From Saccoglossus kowalevskii (taxonomy: Eukaryota; Hemichordata; Enteropneusta; Harrimaniidae): a DNA stretch of 64,000 nt. Position 1 is the first letter of the stretch, and every line of letters begins with the position of its first letter. Made by a program: the position numbers and the translations under genes. Location: contig NW_003152584.1 of the NCBI RefSeq assembly GCF_000003605.2, positions 1 through 64,000 on the forward strand, read 5' to 3'. Positions 24,877 through 38,200 of the stretch are shown piece after piece. Below the pieces are notes generated by a model. That model was not told where the DNA came from. It saw only the letters and a program-made list of their open reading frames with translations, and searched no databases.

Positions 24877-27800
24877 CCCTTGGTTTGACATATTTTGTTA
24901 CTGTGGCTTGTGACAATCCACTGCAAATATGGATGTGTTAACCACACCCTTGGTTTGACATATTTTGTTACTGTTGTATGTGACAATAAACTGCAAATAT
25001 GCATGTGTAAGCCACACCCTTGGTTTGTCATATTTGGTTACTGTTGTATGTGACAATCCACTGCAAATATGGATGTGTTAACCACACCCTTGGTTTGACA
25101 TATTTTGTTAATGTGGTATGTGACAATCCACTACAAATATGGATGTGCTAACCACACCCTTGGTTTGACATATGTTGTTACTGTTGTATGTGACAATCTA
25201 CTGGATATATGGGTGTTAACGACACCCTTGGTTTGACATATTTTGTTACTGTTGGATGTGACAAGCCACTGCAAATATGAATATGTTAACCACACCCTTG
25301 GTTTGACATATTTTGTTACTGTGGTATGTGACAATCTACTGCAAATATGGATGTGTTAACCCATACCCTTTGGTTTGACATATTTTGTTAATGTGGTATG
25401 TAGCAATCCACTGCAAATATGGATGTGTTAACTACACCCTTGGTTTGACATATTTTGTTAATGTGGTATGTGGCAATCCACTGCAAATATGGATGTGTAA
25501 ACCACACCTTTGGTTTAACATATTTTGTTACTGTGGTATGAGACAATCTACTGCAAATATGGATGTGTTAACCACACCCTTGGTTTGACATATTTTTATT
25601 ACTGTGGTATGTGACAATCCACTGCAAATATGGATGTGTAAACCACACCCTTGGTTTGACATAGTCGATACTGTTGTATGTGACAATCCACTGCAAATAT
25701 GGATGTGTTAACCACACCCTTGGTTTGACATATTTTGTTACTGTGGTATGTGACAATCTACTGCAAATATGGATGTGTTAACCACACCCTTGGTTTGACA
25801 TATTTTGTTACTGTGGTATGTGACAATCCACTGCAAAGATGGATGTGTAAACCACACCCTTGGTTTGACATATTTTGTTACTGTGGTATGTGACAATCTA
25901 CTGCAAATATGCATGTGCAAACCACGCCCTTGGTTTGACATATTTTGTTACTGTGGTATGTGGCAATCTACTGCAAATATGGATGTGTAAACCACACCCT
26001 TGGTTTGACATATTTTGTTACTGTAGTATGTGACAATCCACTGCAAATATGGATGTGTAAACCACACCCTTGGTTTGACATATTTTGTTACTGTGGTATG
26101 TGGCAATCCACTGCAAATATGGATATGTAAACCACACCCTTGGTTTGACATATTTTGTTACTGTGGTATGTGGCAATCCACTGCAAATATGGATATGTAA
26201 ACCACACCCTTGGTTTGACATATTCGATACTGTTGTATGTGACAATCCACTGCAAATATGGATGTGTTAACCACACCCTTGGTTTGACATATTTTGTTAC
26301 TGTGGCATGTGACAATCCACTGCAAATATGGATGTGTTAACCACACCCTTGGTTTGACATATTTTGTTACTGTTGTATGTGACAATAAACTGCAAATATG
26401 CATGTGTAAACCACGCCCTTGGTTTGACATATTTTGTTACTGTGGTATGTGGCAATCTACTGCAAATATGGATGTGTAAACCACACCCTTGGTTTGACAT
26501 ATTTTGTTACTGTGGTATGTGACAATCCACTGCAAATATGGATGTGTAAACCACACCCTTGGTTTGACATATTTTGTTACTGTGGTATGTGACAATCCAC
26601 TGCAAATATGGATGTGTAAACCACACCCTTGGTTTGACATATTCGATACTGTTGTATGTGACAATCCACTGCAAAGATGGATGTGTTAACTACACCCTTG
26701 GTTTGACATATTTTGTTAATGTGGTAGGTGGCAATCCACTGCAAATATGGATGTGTAAACCACACCCTTGGTTTAACATATTTTGTTACTGTGGTATGAG
26801 ACAATCTACTGCAAATATGGATGTGTTAACCACACCCTTGGTTTGACATATTTTGTTACTGTGGTATGTGACAATCCACTGCAAAGATGGATGTGTAAAC
26901 CACACCCTTGGTTTGACATATTTTGTTACTGTGGTATGTGACAATCTACTGCAAATATGGATGTGTAAACCACGCCCTTGGTTTGACATATTTTGTTACT
27001 GTGGTATGTGGCAATCTACTGCAAATATGGATGTGTAAACCACACCCTTGGTTTGACATATTTTGTTACTGTAGTATGTGACAATCCACTGCAAATATGG
27101 ATGTGTAAACCACACCCTTGGTTTGACATATTTTGTTACTGTGGTATGTGGCAATCCACTGTAAATATGGATATGTAAACCACACCCTTGGTTTGACATA
27201 TTTTGTTACTGTGGTATGTGGCAATCCACTGCAAATATGGATATGTTAACCACACCCTTGGTTTGACATATTCGATACTGTTGTATGTGACAATCCACTG
27301 CAAATATGGATGTGTTAACCACACCCTTGGTTTGACATATTTTGTTACTGTGGCATGTGACAATCCACTGCAAATATGGATGTGTTAACCACACCCTTGG
27401 TTTGACATATTTTGTTACTGTTGTATGTGACAATAAACTGCAAATATGCATGTGTAAGCCACACCCTTGGTTTGTCATATTTTGTTACTGTTGTATGTGA
27501 CAATCCACTGCAAATATGGATGTGTTAACCACACCCTTGGTTTGACATATTTTGTTAATGTGGTATGTGACAATCCACTACAAATATGGATGTGCTAACC
27601 ACACCCTTGGTTTCACATATGTTGTTACTGTTGTATGTGACAATCCACTGGAAATATGGGTGTTAACGACACCCTTGGTTTGACATATTTTGTTACTGTT
27701 GGATGTGACAAGCCACTGCAAATATGAATGTGTTAACCACACCCTTGGTTTGACATATTTTGTTACTGTGGTATGTGACAATCTACTGCAAATATGGATG

Positions 27801-29139
27801 TGTTAACCACACCGTTGGTTTGACATATTTTGTTAATGTGGTATGTGGCAATCCACTGCAAATATGGATGTGTAAACCACACCTTTGGTTTAACATATTT
27901 TGTTACTGTGGTATGAGACAATAAACTGCAAATATGCATGTGTAAGCCACACCCTTGGTTTGTCATATTTTGTTACTGTTGTATGTGACAATCCACTGCA
28001 AATATGGATGTGTAAACCACACCCTTGGTTTGACATATTTTGTTAATGTGGTATGTGACAATCCACTACAAATATGGATGTGCTAACCACACCCTTGGTT
28101 TCACATATGTTGTTACTGTTGTATGTGACAATCCACTGGAAATATGGGTGTTAACGACACCCTTGGTTTGACCTATTTTGTTACTGTTGGATGTGACAAG
28201 CCACTGCAAATATGAATGTGTTAACCACACCCTTGGTTTGACATATTTTGTTACTGTGGTATGTGACAATCTACTGCAAATATGGATGTGTTAACCACAC
28301 CGTTGGTTTGACATATTTTGTTAATGTGGTATGTGGCAATCCACTGCAAATATGGATGTGTAAACCACACCTTTGGTTTAACATATTTTGTTACTGTGGT
28401 ATGAGACAATCTACTGCAAATATGGATGTGTTAACCACACCCTTGGTTTGACATATTTTGTTACTGTGGTATGTGACAATCCACTGCAAATATGGATGTG
28501 TAAACTACACCCTTGGTTTGACATAGTCGATACTGTTGTATGTGACAATCCACTGCAAATATGGATGTGTTAACCACACCCTTGGTTTGACATATTTTGT
28601 TACTGTGGTATGTGACAATCTACTGCAAATATGGATGTGTTAACCACACCCTTGGTTTGACATATTTTGTTACTGTGGTATGTGACAATCCACTGCAAAG
28701 ATGGATGTGTAAACCACACCCTTGGTTTGACATATTTTGTTACTGTGGTATGTGACAATCTACTGCAAATATGCATGTGTAAACCACGCCCTTGGTTTGA
28801 CATATTTTGTTACTGTGGTATGTGGCAATCTACTGCAAATATGGATGTGTAAACCACACCCTTGGTTTGACATATTTTGTTACTGTGGTATGTGGCAATC
28901 CACTACAAATATGGATATGTAAACCACACCCTTGATTTGACATATTTTGTTACTGTGGTATGTGGCAATCCACTGCAAATATGGATATGTAAACCACACC
29001 CTTGGTTTGACATATTCGATACTGTTGTATGTGACAATCCACTGCAAATATGGATGTGTTAACCACACCCTTGGTTTGACATATTTTGTTACTGTGGCAT
29101 GTGACAATCCACTGCAAATATGGATGTGTTAACCACACC

Positions 29140-30290
29140 CTTGGTTTGACATATTTTGTTACTGTTGTATGTGACAATAAACTGCAAATATGCATGTGTA
29201 AGCCACACCCTTGGTTTGTCATATATTGTTACTGTTGTATGTGACAATCCACTGCAAATATGGATGTGTTAACCACACCCTTGGTTTGACATATTTTGTT
29301 AATGTGGTATGTGACAATCCACTACAAATATGGATGTGCTAACCACACCCTTGGTTTCACATATGTTGTTACTGTTGTATGTGACAATCCACTGGAAATA
29401 TGGGTGTTAACGACACCCTTGGTTTGACATATTTTGTTACTGTTGGATGTGACAAGCCACTGCAAATATGAATGTGTTAACCACACCCTTGGTTTGACAT
29501 ATTTTGTTACTGTGGTATGTGACAATCTACTGCAAATATGGATGTGTTAACCACACCGTTGGTTTGACATATTTTGTTAATGTGGTATGTAGCAATCCAC
29601 TGCAAATATGGATGTGTTAACCACACCCTTGGTTTGACATATTTTGTTACTGTGGTATGTGACAATCCACTGCAAATATGGATGTGTAAACCACACCCTT
29701 GGTTTGACATATTTTGTTACTGTGGTATGTGACAATCCACTGCAAATATGGATGTGTAATCCACACCCTTGGTTTGACATATTCGATACTGTTGTATGTG
29801 ACAATCCACTGCAAATATGGATGTGTTAACTACACCCTTGGTTTGACATATTTTGTTAATGTGGTAAGTGGCAATCCACTGCAAATATGGATGTGTAAAC
29901 CACACCCTTGGTTTAACATATTTTGTTACTGTGGTATGAGACAATCTACTGCAAATATGGATGTGTTAACCACACCCTTGGTTTGACATATTTTGTTACT
30001 GTGGCATGTGACAATCCACTGCAAATATGGATGTGTAAACCACACCCTTGGTTTGACATAGTCGATACTGTTGTATGTGACAATCCACTGCAAATATGCA
30101 TGTGTAAACCACGCCCTTGGTTTGACATATTTTGTTACTGTGGTATGTGGCAATCTACTGCAAATATGGATGTGTAAACCACACCTTTGGTTTGACATAT
30201 TTTGTTACTGTGGTATGTGACAATCCACTGCAAATATGGATGTGTAAACCACACCCTTGGTTTGACATATTTTGTTACTGTGGTATGTGA
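29140..30290 (+). repeat. 1.15 kb H block, near-identical to 46,936-48,086
   Basis: The offset is 17,796 throughout. The block spans the caataaactgc monomer, the cacatatgttg 68 bp monomer (29,355 and 47,151), the gacaagcc monomer, caccgttgg, the 419 bp unit and the atagtcgatac monomer. Only scattered substitutions were seen, for example gtaatcc at 29,757 against gtaaacc, and taagtgg against taggtgg near 29,868. The two copies diverge after about 30,290. Confidence 0.85.
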
Positions 30291-32455
30291 CAATCTACTG
30301 CAAATATGGATGTGTTAACCACACCCTTGGTTTGACATATTTTGTTACTGTGGTATGTGACAATCCACTGCAAAGATGGATGTGTAAACCACACCCTTGG
30401 TTTGACATATTTTGTTACTGTGGTATGTGACAATCTACTGCAAATATGCATGTGTAAACCACGCCCTTGGTTTGACATATTTTGTTACTGTGGTATGTGA
30501 CAATCTACTGCAAATATGCATGTGTAAACCACGCCCTTGGTTTGACATATTTTGTTACTGTGGTATGTGGCAATCTACTGCAAATATGGATGTGTAAACC
30601 ACACCCTTGGTTTGACATATTTTGTTACTGTAGTATGTGACAATCCACTGCAAATATGGATGTGTAAACCACACCCTTGGTTTGACATATTTTGATACTG
30701 TGGTATGTGGCAATCCACTGCAAATATGGATATGTAAACCACACCCTTGGTTTGACATATTTTGTTACTGTGGTATGTGGCAATCCACTGCAAATATGGA
30801 TATGTAAACCACACCCTTGGTTTGACATATTCGATACTGTTGTATGTGACAATCCACTGCAAATATGGATGTGTTAACCACACCCTTGGTTTGACATATT
30901 TTGTTACTGTGGCATGTGACAATCCACTGCAAATATGGATGTGTTAACCACACGCTTGGTTTGACATATTTTGTTACTGTTGTATGTGACAATAAACTGC
31001 AAATATGCATGTGTAAGCCACACCCTTGGTTTGTCATATATTGTTACTGTTGTATGTGACAATCCACTGCAAATATGGATGTGTTAACCACACCCTTGGT
31101 TTGACATATTTTGTTAATGTGGTATGTGACAATCCACTACAAATATGGATGTGCTAACCACACCCTTGGTTTCACATATGTTGTTACTGTTGTATGTGAC
31201 AATCCACTGGAAATATGGGTGTTAACGACACCCTTGGTTTGACATATTTTGTTACTGTTGGATGTGACAAGCCACTGCAAATACGAATGTGTTAACCACA
31301 CCCTTGGTTTGACATATTTTGTTACTGTGGTATGTGACAATCTACTGCAAATATGGATGTGTTAACCACACCGTTGATTTGACATATTTTGTTAATGTGG
31401 TATGTAGCAATCCACTGCAAATATGGATGTGTTAACCACACCCTTGGTTTGACATATTTTGTTACTGTGGTATGTGACAATCCACTGCAAATATGGATGT
31501 GTAAACCACACCCTTGGTTTGACATATTTTGTTACTGTGGTATGTGACAATCCACTGCAAATATGGATGTGTAAACCACACCCTTGGTTTGACATATTCG
31601 ATACTGTTGTATGTGACAATCCACTGCAAATATGGATGTGTTAACTACACCCTTGGTTTGACATATTTTGTTAATGTGGTAGGTGGCAATCCACTGCAAA
31701 TATGGATGTGTAAACCACACCCTTGGTTTAACATATTTTGTTACTGTGGTATGAGACAATCTACTGCAAATATGGATGTGTTAACCACACCCTTGGTTTG
31801 ACATATTTTGTTACTGTGGCATGTGACAATCCACTGCAAATATGGATGTGTTAACCACACCCTTGGTTTGACATATTTTGTTAATGTGGTATGTGACAAT
31901 CCACTGCAAATATGGATGTGTAAACCCCACCCTTGGTTTGACATATTTTGTTACTGTGGTATGTGACAATCCACTGCAAATATGGATGTGTAAACCACAC
32001 CCTTGGTTTGACATATTCGATACTGTTGTATGTGACAATCCACTGCAAATATGGATGTGTTAACTACACCCTTGGTTTGACATATTTTGTTAATGTGGTA
32101 GGTGGCAATCCACTGCAAATATGGATGTGTAAACCACACCCTTGGTTTAACATATTTTGTTACTGTGGTATGAGACAATCTACTGCAAATATGGATGTGT
32201 TAACCACACCCTTGGTTTGACATATTTTGTTACTGTGGCATGTGACAATCCACTGCAAATATGGATGTGTAAACCACACCCTTGGTTTGACATAGTCGAT
32301 ACTGTTGTATGTGACAATCCACTGCAAATATGGATGTGTTAACCACACCCTTGGTTTGACATATTTTGTTAGTGTGGTATGTGACAATCCACAACAAATA
32401 TGGATGTGGTAACCACACCCTTGGTTTGACATATTTTGTTACTGTGGTATGTGAC

Positions 32456-35280
32456 ATTCCACTGCAATATGGATGTGTAAACCACACCCTTGGTTTGACA
32501 TATTTTGTTACTGTTGTATGTGACAATCCACTGCAATATGGATGTGTTAACCACACCCTTGGTTTGACATATTTTGTTACTGTGGTATGTGACAATCTAC
32601 TGCAAATATGGATGTGTAAACCACACCCTTGGTTTGACATATTTTGTTTCTGTGGTATGTGGGAATCTACTGCAAATATGGATGTGTAAACTACACCCTT
32701 GGATTGACATATTTTGTTACTGTCGTATGTGGCAATCTACTGCAAATATGGATGTGTAAACTACACCCTTGGATTGACATATTTTGTTACTGTCGTATGT
32801 GGCAATCTACTGCAAATATGGATGTGTAAACTACACCCTTGGTTTGACATATTTTGTTACTGTGGTATGTGACAATCCACTGCAAATATGGTTATATAAA
32901 CAACACCCTTGGTTTTACATATTTTGTTACTGTTGTATGTGGCAATCCGCTACAAATATGGACGTGTTAAAGACACCCTTGTTTTGACATATTTTGTTAC
33001 TGTTGTATGTGACAATCCACTGCACATATGAATGTGTTAACCACACCCTTGGTTTGACAAATTTTGCTTATGTGGTATGTGGCAACCCACTGCAAATATG
33101 GATGTGTAAACCACACCCTTGGTTTGACATATTTTGTTACTGTGGCATGTGGCAATCCACTGCAAATATTGGTGTGTTACCGCATCCTTGGTTTGACATA
33201 TTTTGTTACTGTGCTATGTGGCAATCCACTGCAAATATGGATGTGTAAACCACACCCTTGGTTTGACATATTTGATACTGTTGTATGTGACATTCCACTG
33301 CAAATATGGATGTGTTAACCACACCCTTGGTTTGACATATTTTGTTACTGTGGCATGTGACAATCCACTGCAAATATAGATGTGTTAACCACACCCTTGG
33401 TTTGATATATTTTGTTACTGTTGTATGTGACAATCCACTGCAAATATTCATGTGTAAGCCAAACCCTTGGTTTGTCATATTTTGTTACTGTTGTATGTGA
33501 CAATCCACTACAAATATGGATGTGTTAACCACACCCTTGGTTTGACATATTTTGTTACTGTGGTATGTGGCAATCCACTGCAAATATGGATGTGTTAACT
33601 ACACCCTTGGTTTGACATATTTTGTTAATGTGGTATGTGGCAATCCACTGCAAATATGGATGTGTAAACCACACCCTTGGTTTAACATATTTTGTTACTG
33701 TGGTATGTGACAATCCACTGCAAATATGGTTGTGTAAACCACACCCTTGGTTTGACATAGTCGATACTGTTGTATGTGACAATCCACTGCAAATATGGAT
33801 GTGTTAACCACACCCTTGGTTTGACATATTTTGTTAGTGTGGTATGTGACAATCCACAACAAATATGGATGTGCTAACCACACCCTTGGTTTGACATATT
33901 TTGTTACTGTGGTATGTGACATTCCACTGCAAATATGGATGTGTAAACCACACCCTTGGTTTGACATAGTCGATACTGTTGTATGTGACAATCCACTGCA
34001 AATATGGATGTGTTAACCACACCCTTGGTTTGACATATTTTGTTACTGTGGTATGTGACAATCTACTGCAAATATGGATGTGTTAACCACACCCTTGGTT
34101 TGACATATTCTGTTACTGTGGTATGTGACAATCCACTGCAAATATGGATGTGTAAACCACACCCTTGGTTTGACATATTTTGTTACTGTGGTATGTAACA
34201 ATCTACTGCAAATATGCATGTGTAAACCACGCCCTTGGTTTGACATATTTTGTTACTGTGGTATGTGGCAATCTACTGCAAAGATGGATGTGTAAACCAC
34301 ACCCTTGGTTTGACATACTTTGTTACTGTAGAATGTGACAATCCACTGCAAATATGGATGTGTAAACCACACACATGGTTTGACATATTTTGTTACTGTG
34401 ATATGTGGCAATCCACTGCAAATATGGATATGTAAACCACACCCTTGGTTTGACATATTTTGTTACTGTGGTATGTGGCAATCCACTGCAAATATGGATA
34501 TGTAAACCACACCCTTGGTTTGACATATTCGATACTGTTGTATGTGACAATCCACTGCAAATATGGATGTGTTAACCACACCCTTGGTTTGACATATTTT
34601 GTTACTGTGGCATGTGACAATCCACTGCAAATATGGATGTGTTAACCACACCTTTGGTTTGACATATTTTGTTACTGTTGTATGTGACAATCCACTGCAA
34701 ATATGGATGTGTTAACCACACCCTTGGTTTGACATATTGTGTTACTGTGGTATGTGGCAATCCACTGCAAATATGGATGTGTAAACCACACCCTTGGTTT
34801 GACATATTTTGTTACTGTGGTATGTAACAATCTACTGCAATTATTCATGTGTAAACCACGCCCTTGGTTTGACATATTTTGTTACTGTGGTATGTGGCAA
34901 TCTACTGCAAATATGGATGTGTAAACCACACCCTTGATTTGACATATTTTGTTACTGTAGTATGTGACAATCCACTGCAAATATGGATGTGTAAACCACA
35001 CCCATGGTTTGACATATTTTGTTACTGTGGTATGTGGCAATCGACTGCAAATATGGATATGTAAACCACACCCTTGGTTTGACATATTTTGTTACTGTGG
35101 CATGTGACAATCCACTGCAAATATGGATGTGTTAACCACACCCTTGGTTTGACATATTTTGTTACTGTTGTATGTGACAATCCACTGAAAATATGGATGT
35201 GTTAACCACACCCTTGGTTTGACATATTGTGTTACTGTGGTATGTGGCAATCCACTGCAAATATGGATGTGTTAACCACA
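32456..35280 (+). repeat. C domain, copy 3, with an H-type insert
   Basis: The domain starts with two monomers that each lack one A (ccactgcaatatgg near 32,460 and 32,530). From about 32,560 to 33,888 it matches 19,012-20,340 (offset 13,548), with only a handful of substitutions noticed. The H-like stretch at about 33,830-34,380 recurs at 51,836-52,386 (offset 18,006). Bases 34,450-35,090 equal 17,130-17,770. It thus joins three blocks that sit in different contexts elsewhere. Confidence 0.82.
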
Positions 35281-38200
35281 CCCTTGGTTTGACATATTTT
35301 GTTACTGTGGTATGTGACAATCTACTGCAAATATGGATGTGTTAAGCACACCCTTGGTTTGACATATTTTGTTAATGTGGTATGTAGCAATCCACTGCAA
35401 GTATAGGTGTGTTAACCACGCCCTTGGTTTGACATATTTTGTTACTGTGGTATGTGGCAATCCACTGCAAATATGGATGTGTTAACCACACCCTTGGTTT
35501 GACATATTTTGTTACTGTGATATGTGACAATCCACTGCAAATATGGATGTGTAAGCCACACCCTTGGTTTGACATATTTTGTTACTGTGGTATGTGACAA
35601 TCTACTGCAAATATGCATGTGTAAACCACACCCTTGGTTTGACATATTTTGTTACTGTAGTATGTGACAATCCACTGCAAATATGGATGTGTAAACCACA
35701 CCCATGGTTTGACATATTTTGTTACTGTGGTATGTGATAATCTACTCCAAATAGGGATGTGTTAACCACACCCTTGGTTTGACATATTTTGTTACTGTGG
35801 TATGTGACAATCTACTGCAAATATGCATGTGTAAACCACACCCTTGGTTTGACATATTTTGTTACTGTGGTATGTGACAATCCACTGCAAATATGGATGT
35901 GTAAACCACACCCATGGTTTGACATATTTTGTTACTGTGGTATGTGATAATCTACTCCAAATATAGATGTGTTAACCACACCCTTGGTTTGACATATTTT
36001 GTTACTGTGGTATGTGACAATCTACTGCAAATATGCATGTGTAAACCACACCCTTGGTTTGACATATTTTGTTACTGTGGTATGTGGTAATCTACTGCAA
36101 ATATGGATGTGTAAACCACACCCTTGGTTTGACATATTTTGTTACTGTAGTATGTGACAATCCACTGCAAATATGGATGTGTAAACCACACCCTTGTTTT
36201 GACATATTTTGTTACTGTGGTATGTGGCAATCCACTGCAAATATGGATGTGTTAACTACACCCTTGGTTTGATATATTTTGTTAATGTGGTATGTGGCAA
36301 TCCACTGCAAATATGAATGTGTAAACGACACCCTTGGTTTGACATATTTTGTTACTGTGGTATGTGACAATCTACTGCAAATATGGATGTGTTAACCACA
36401 CCCTTGGTTTGACATATTTTGTTACTGTGGTATGTGACAATCCACTGCAAATATGGATGTGTAAACCACACCATTGGTTTGACATATTCGATACTGTTGT
36501 GTGTGACAATCCACTGCAAATATGGATGTGTTAACCACACCCTTGGTTTGACATATTTTGTTACTGTGGTATGTGACAATCTACTGCAAATATGGATGTG
36601 TTAACCACACCCTTGGTTTGACATATTTTGTTACTGTGGTATGTGACAATCCACTGCAAATATGGATGTGTAAACCACACCCTTGGTTTGACATATTCGA
36701 TACTGTTGTATGTGACAATCCACTGCAAATATGGATGTGTTAACCACACCCTTGGTTTGACATATTTTGTTACTGTGGTATGTGACAATCTACTGCAAAT
36801 ATGGATGTGTTAACCACACCCTTGGTTTGACATATTTTGTTACTGTGATATGTGACAATCCACTGCAAATATGGATGTGTAAACCACACCCTTGGTTTGA
36901 CATATTTTGTTACTGTGGTATGTGACAATCTACTGCAAATATGCATGTGTAAACCACACCCTTGGTTTGACATATTTTGTTACTGTAGTATGTGACAATC
37001 CACTGCAAATATGGATATGTAAACCACACCCATGGTTTGACATATTTTGTTACTGTGGTATGTGGCAATCGACTGCAAATATGGATATGTAAACCACACC
37101 CTTGGTTTGACATATTTTGTTACTGTGGCATGTGACAATCCACTGCAAATATGGATGTGTTAACCACACCCTTGGTTTGACATATTTTGTTACCGTTGTA
37201 TGTGACAATCCACTGCAAATATGGATGTGTTAACCACACCCTTGGTTTGACATATTTTGTTAATGTGGTATGTAGCAATCCACTGCAAATATGGATGTGT
37301 TAACCACACCCTTGGTTTGACATATTTTGTTACTGTGGTATGTGACAATCTACTGCAAATATGGATGTGTTAACCACACACTTGGTTTGACATATTTTGT
37401 TAATGTGGTATGTAGCAATCCACTGCAAGTATAGGTGTGTTAACCACGCCCTTGGTTTGACATATTTTGTTACTGTGGTATGTGGCAATCCACTGCAAAT
37501 ATGGATGTGTTAACCACACCCTTGGTTTGACATATTTTGTTACTGTGATATGTGACAATCCACTGCAAATATGGATGTGTAAGCCACACCCTTGGTTTGA
37601 CATATTTTGTTACTGTGGTATGTGACAATCTACTGCAAATATGCATGTGTAAACCACACCCTTGGTTTGACATATTTTGTTACTGTAGTATGTGACAATC
37701 CACTGCAAATATGGATGTGTAAACCACACCCATGGTTTGACATATTTGTTACTGTGGTATGTGATAATCTACTGCAAATATGCATGTGTAAACCACACCC
37801 TTTGGTTTGACATATTTGTTACTGTGGTATGTGGCAATCTACTGCAAATATGGATGTGTAAACCACACCCTTGGTTTGACATATTTTGTTACTGTAGTAT
37901 GTGACAATCCACTGCAAATATGGATGTGTAAACCACACCCTTGTTTTGACATATTTTGTTACTGTGGTATGTGACAATCTACTGCAAATATGGATGTGTT
38001 AACCACACCCTTGGTTTGACATATTTTGTTAATGTGGTATGTAGCAATCCATTGCAAATATGGATGTGTTAACCACACCCTTGGTTTGACATATTTTGTT
38101 ACTGTGGTATGTGACAATCTACTGCAAATATGGATGTGTTAACCACACCCTTGGTTTGACATATTTTGTTAATGTGGTATGTGGCAATCCACTGCAAATA

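Larger units (their letters stand above)
19981..32455 (+). repeat. H domain, copy 2 (largest)
   Basis: This is the longest domain, about 12.5 kb. It holds many gagacaatc and caaagatgg monomers, atagtcgatac units, six caataaactgc/gtaagcc monomers and five 68 bp monomers (25,164, 27,611, 28,099, 29,355 and 31,170). The caaagatgg/gcatgtg/ccacgccc cassette recurs at irregular steps: 25,738 to 26,786 (1,048 bp), to 28,600 (1,814), to 30,275 (1,675), about 15, 26 and 24 monomers. Two 908 bp tandem steps lie at 20.5-22.0 and 23.06-24.88 kb. No gene is present. Confidence 0.84.
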
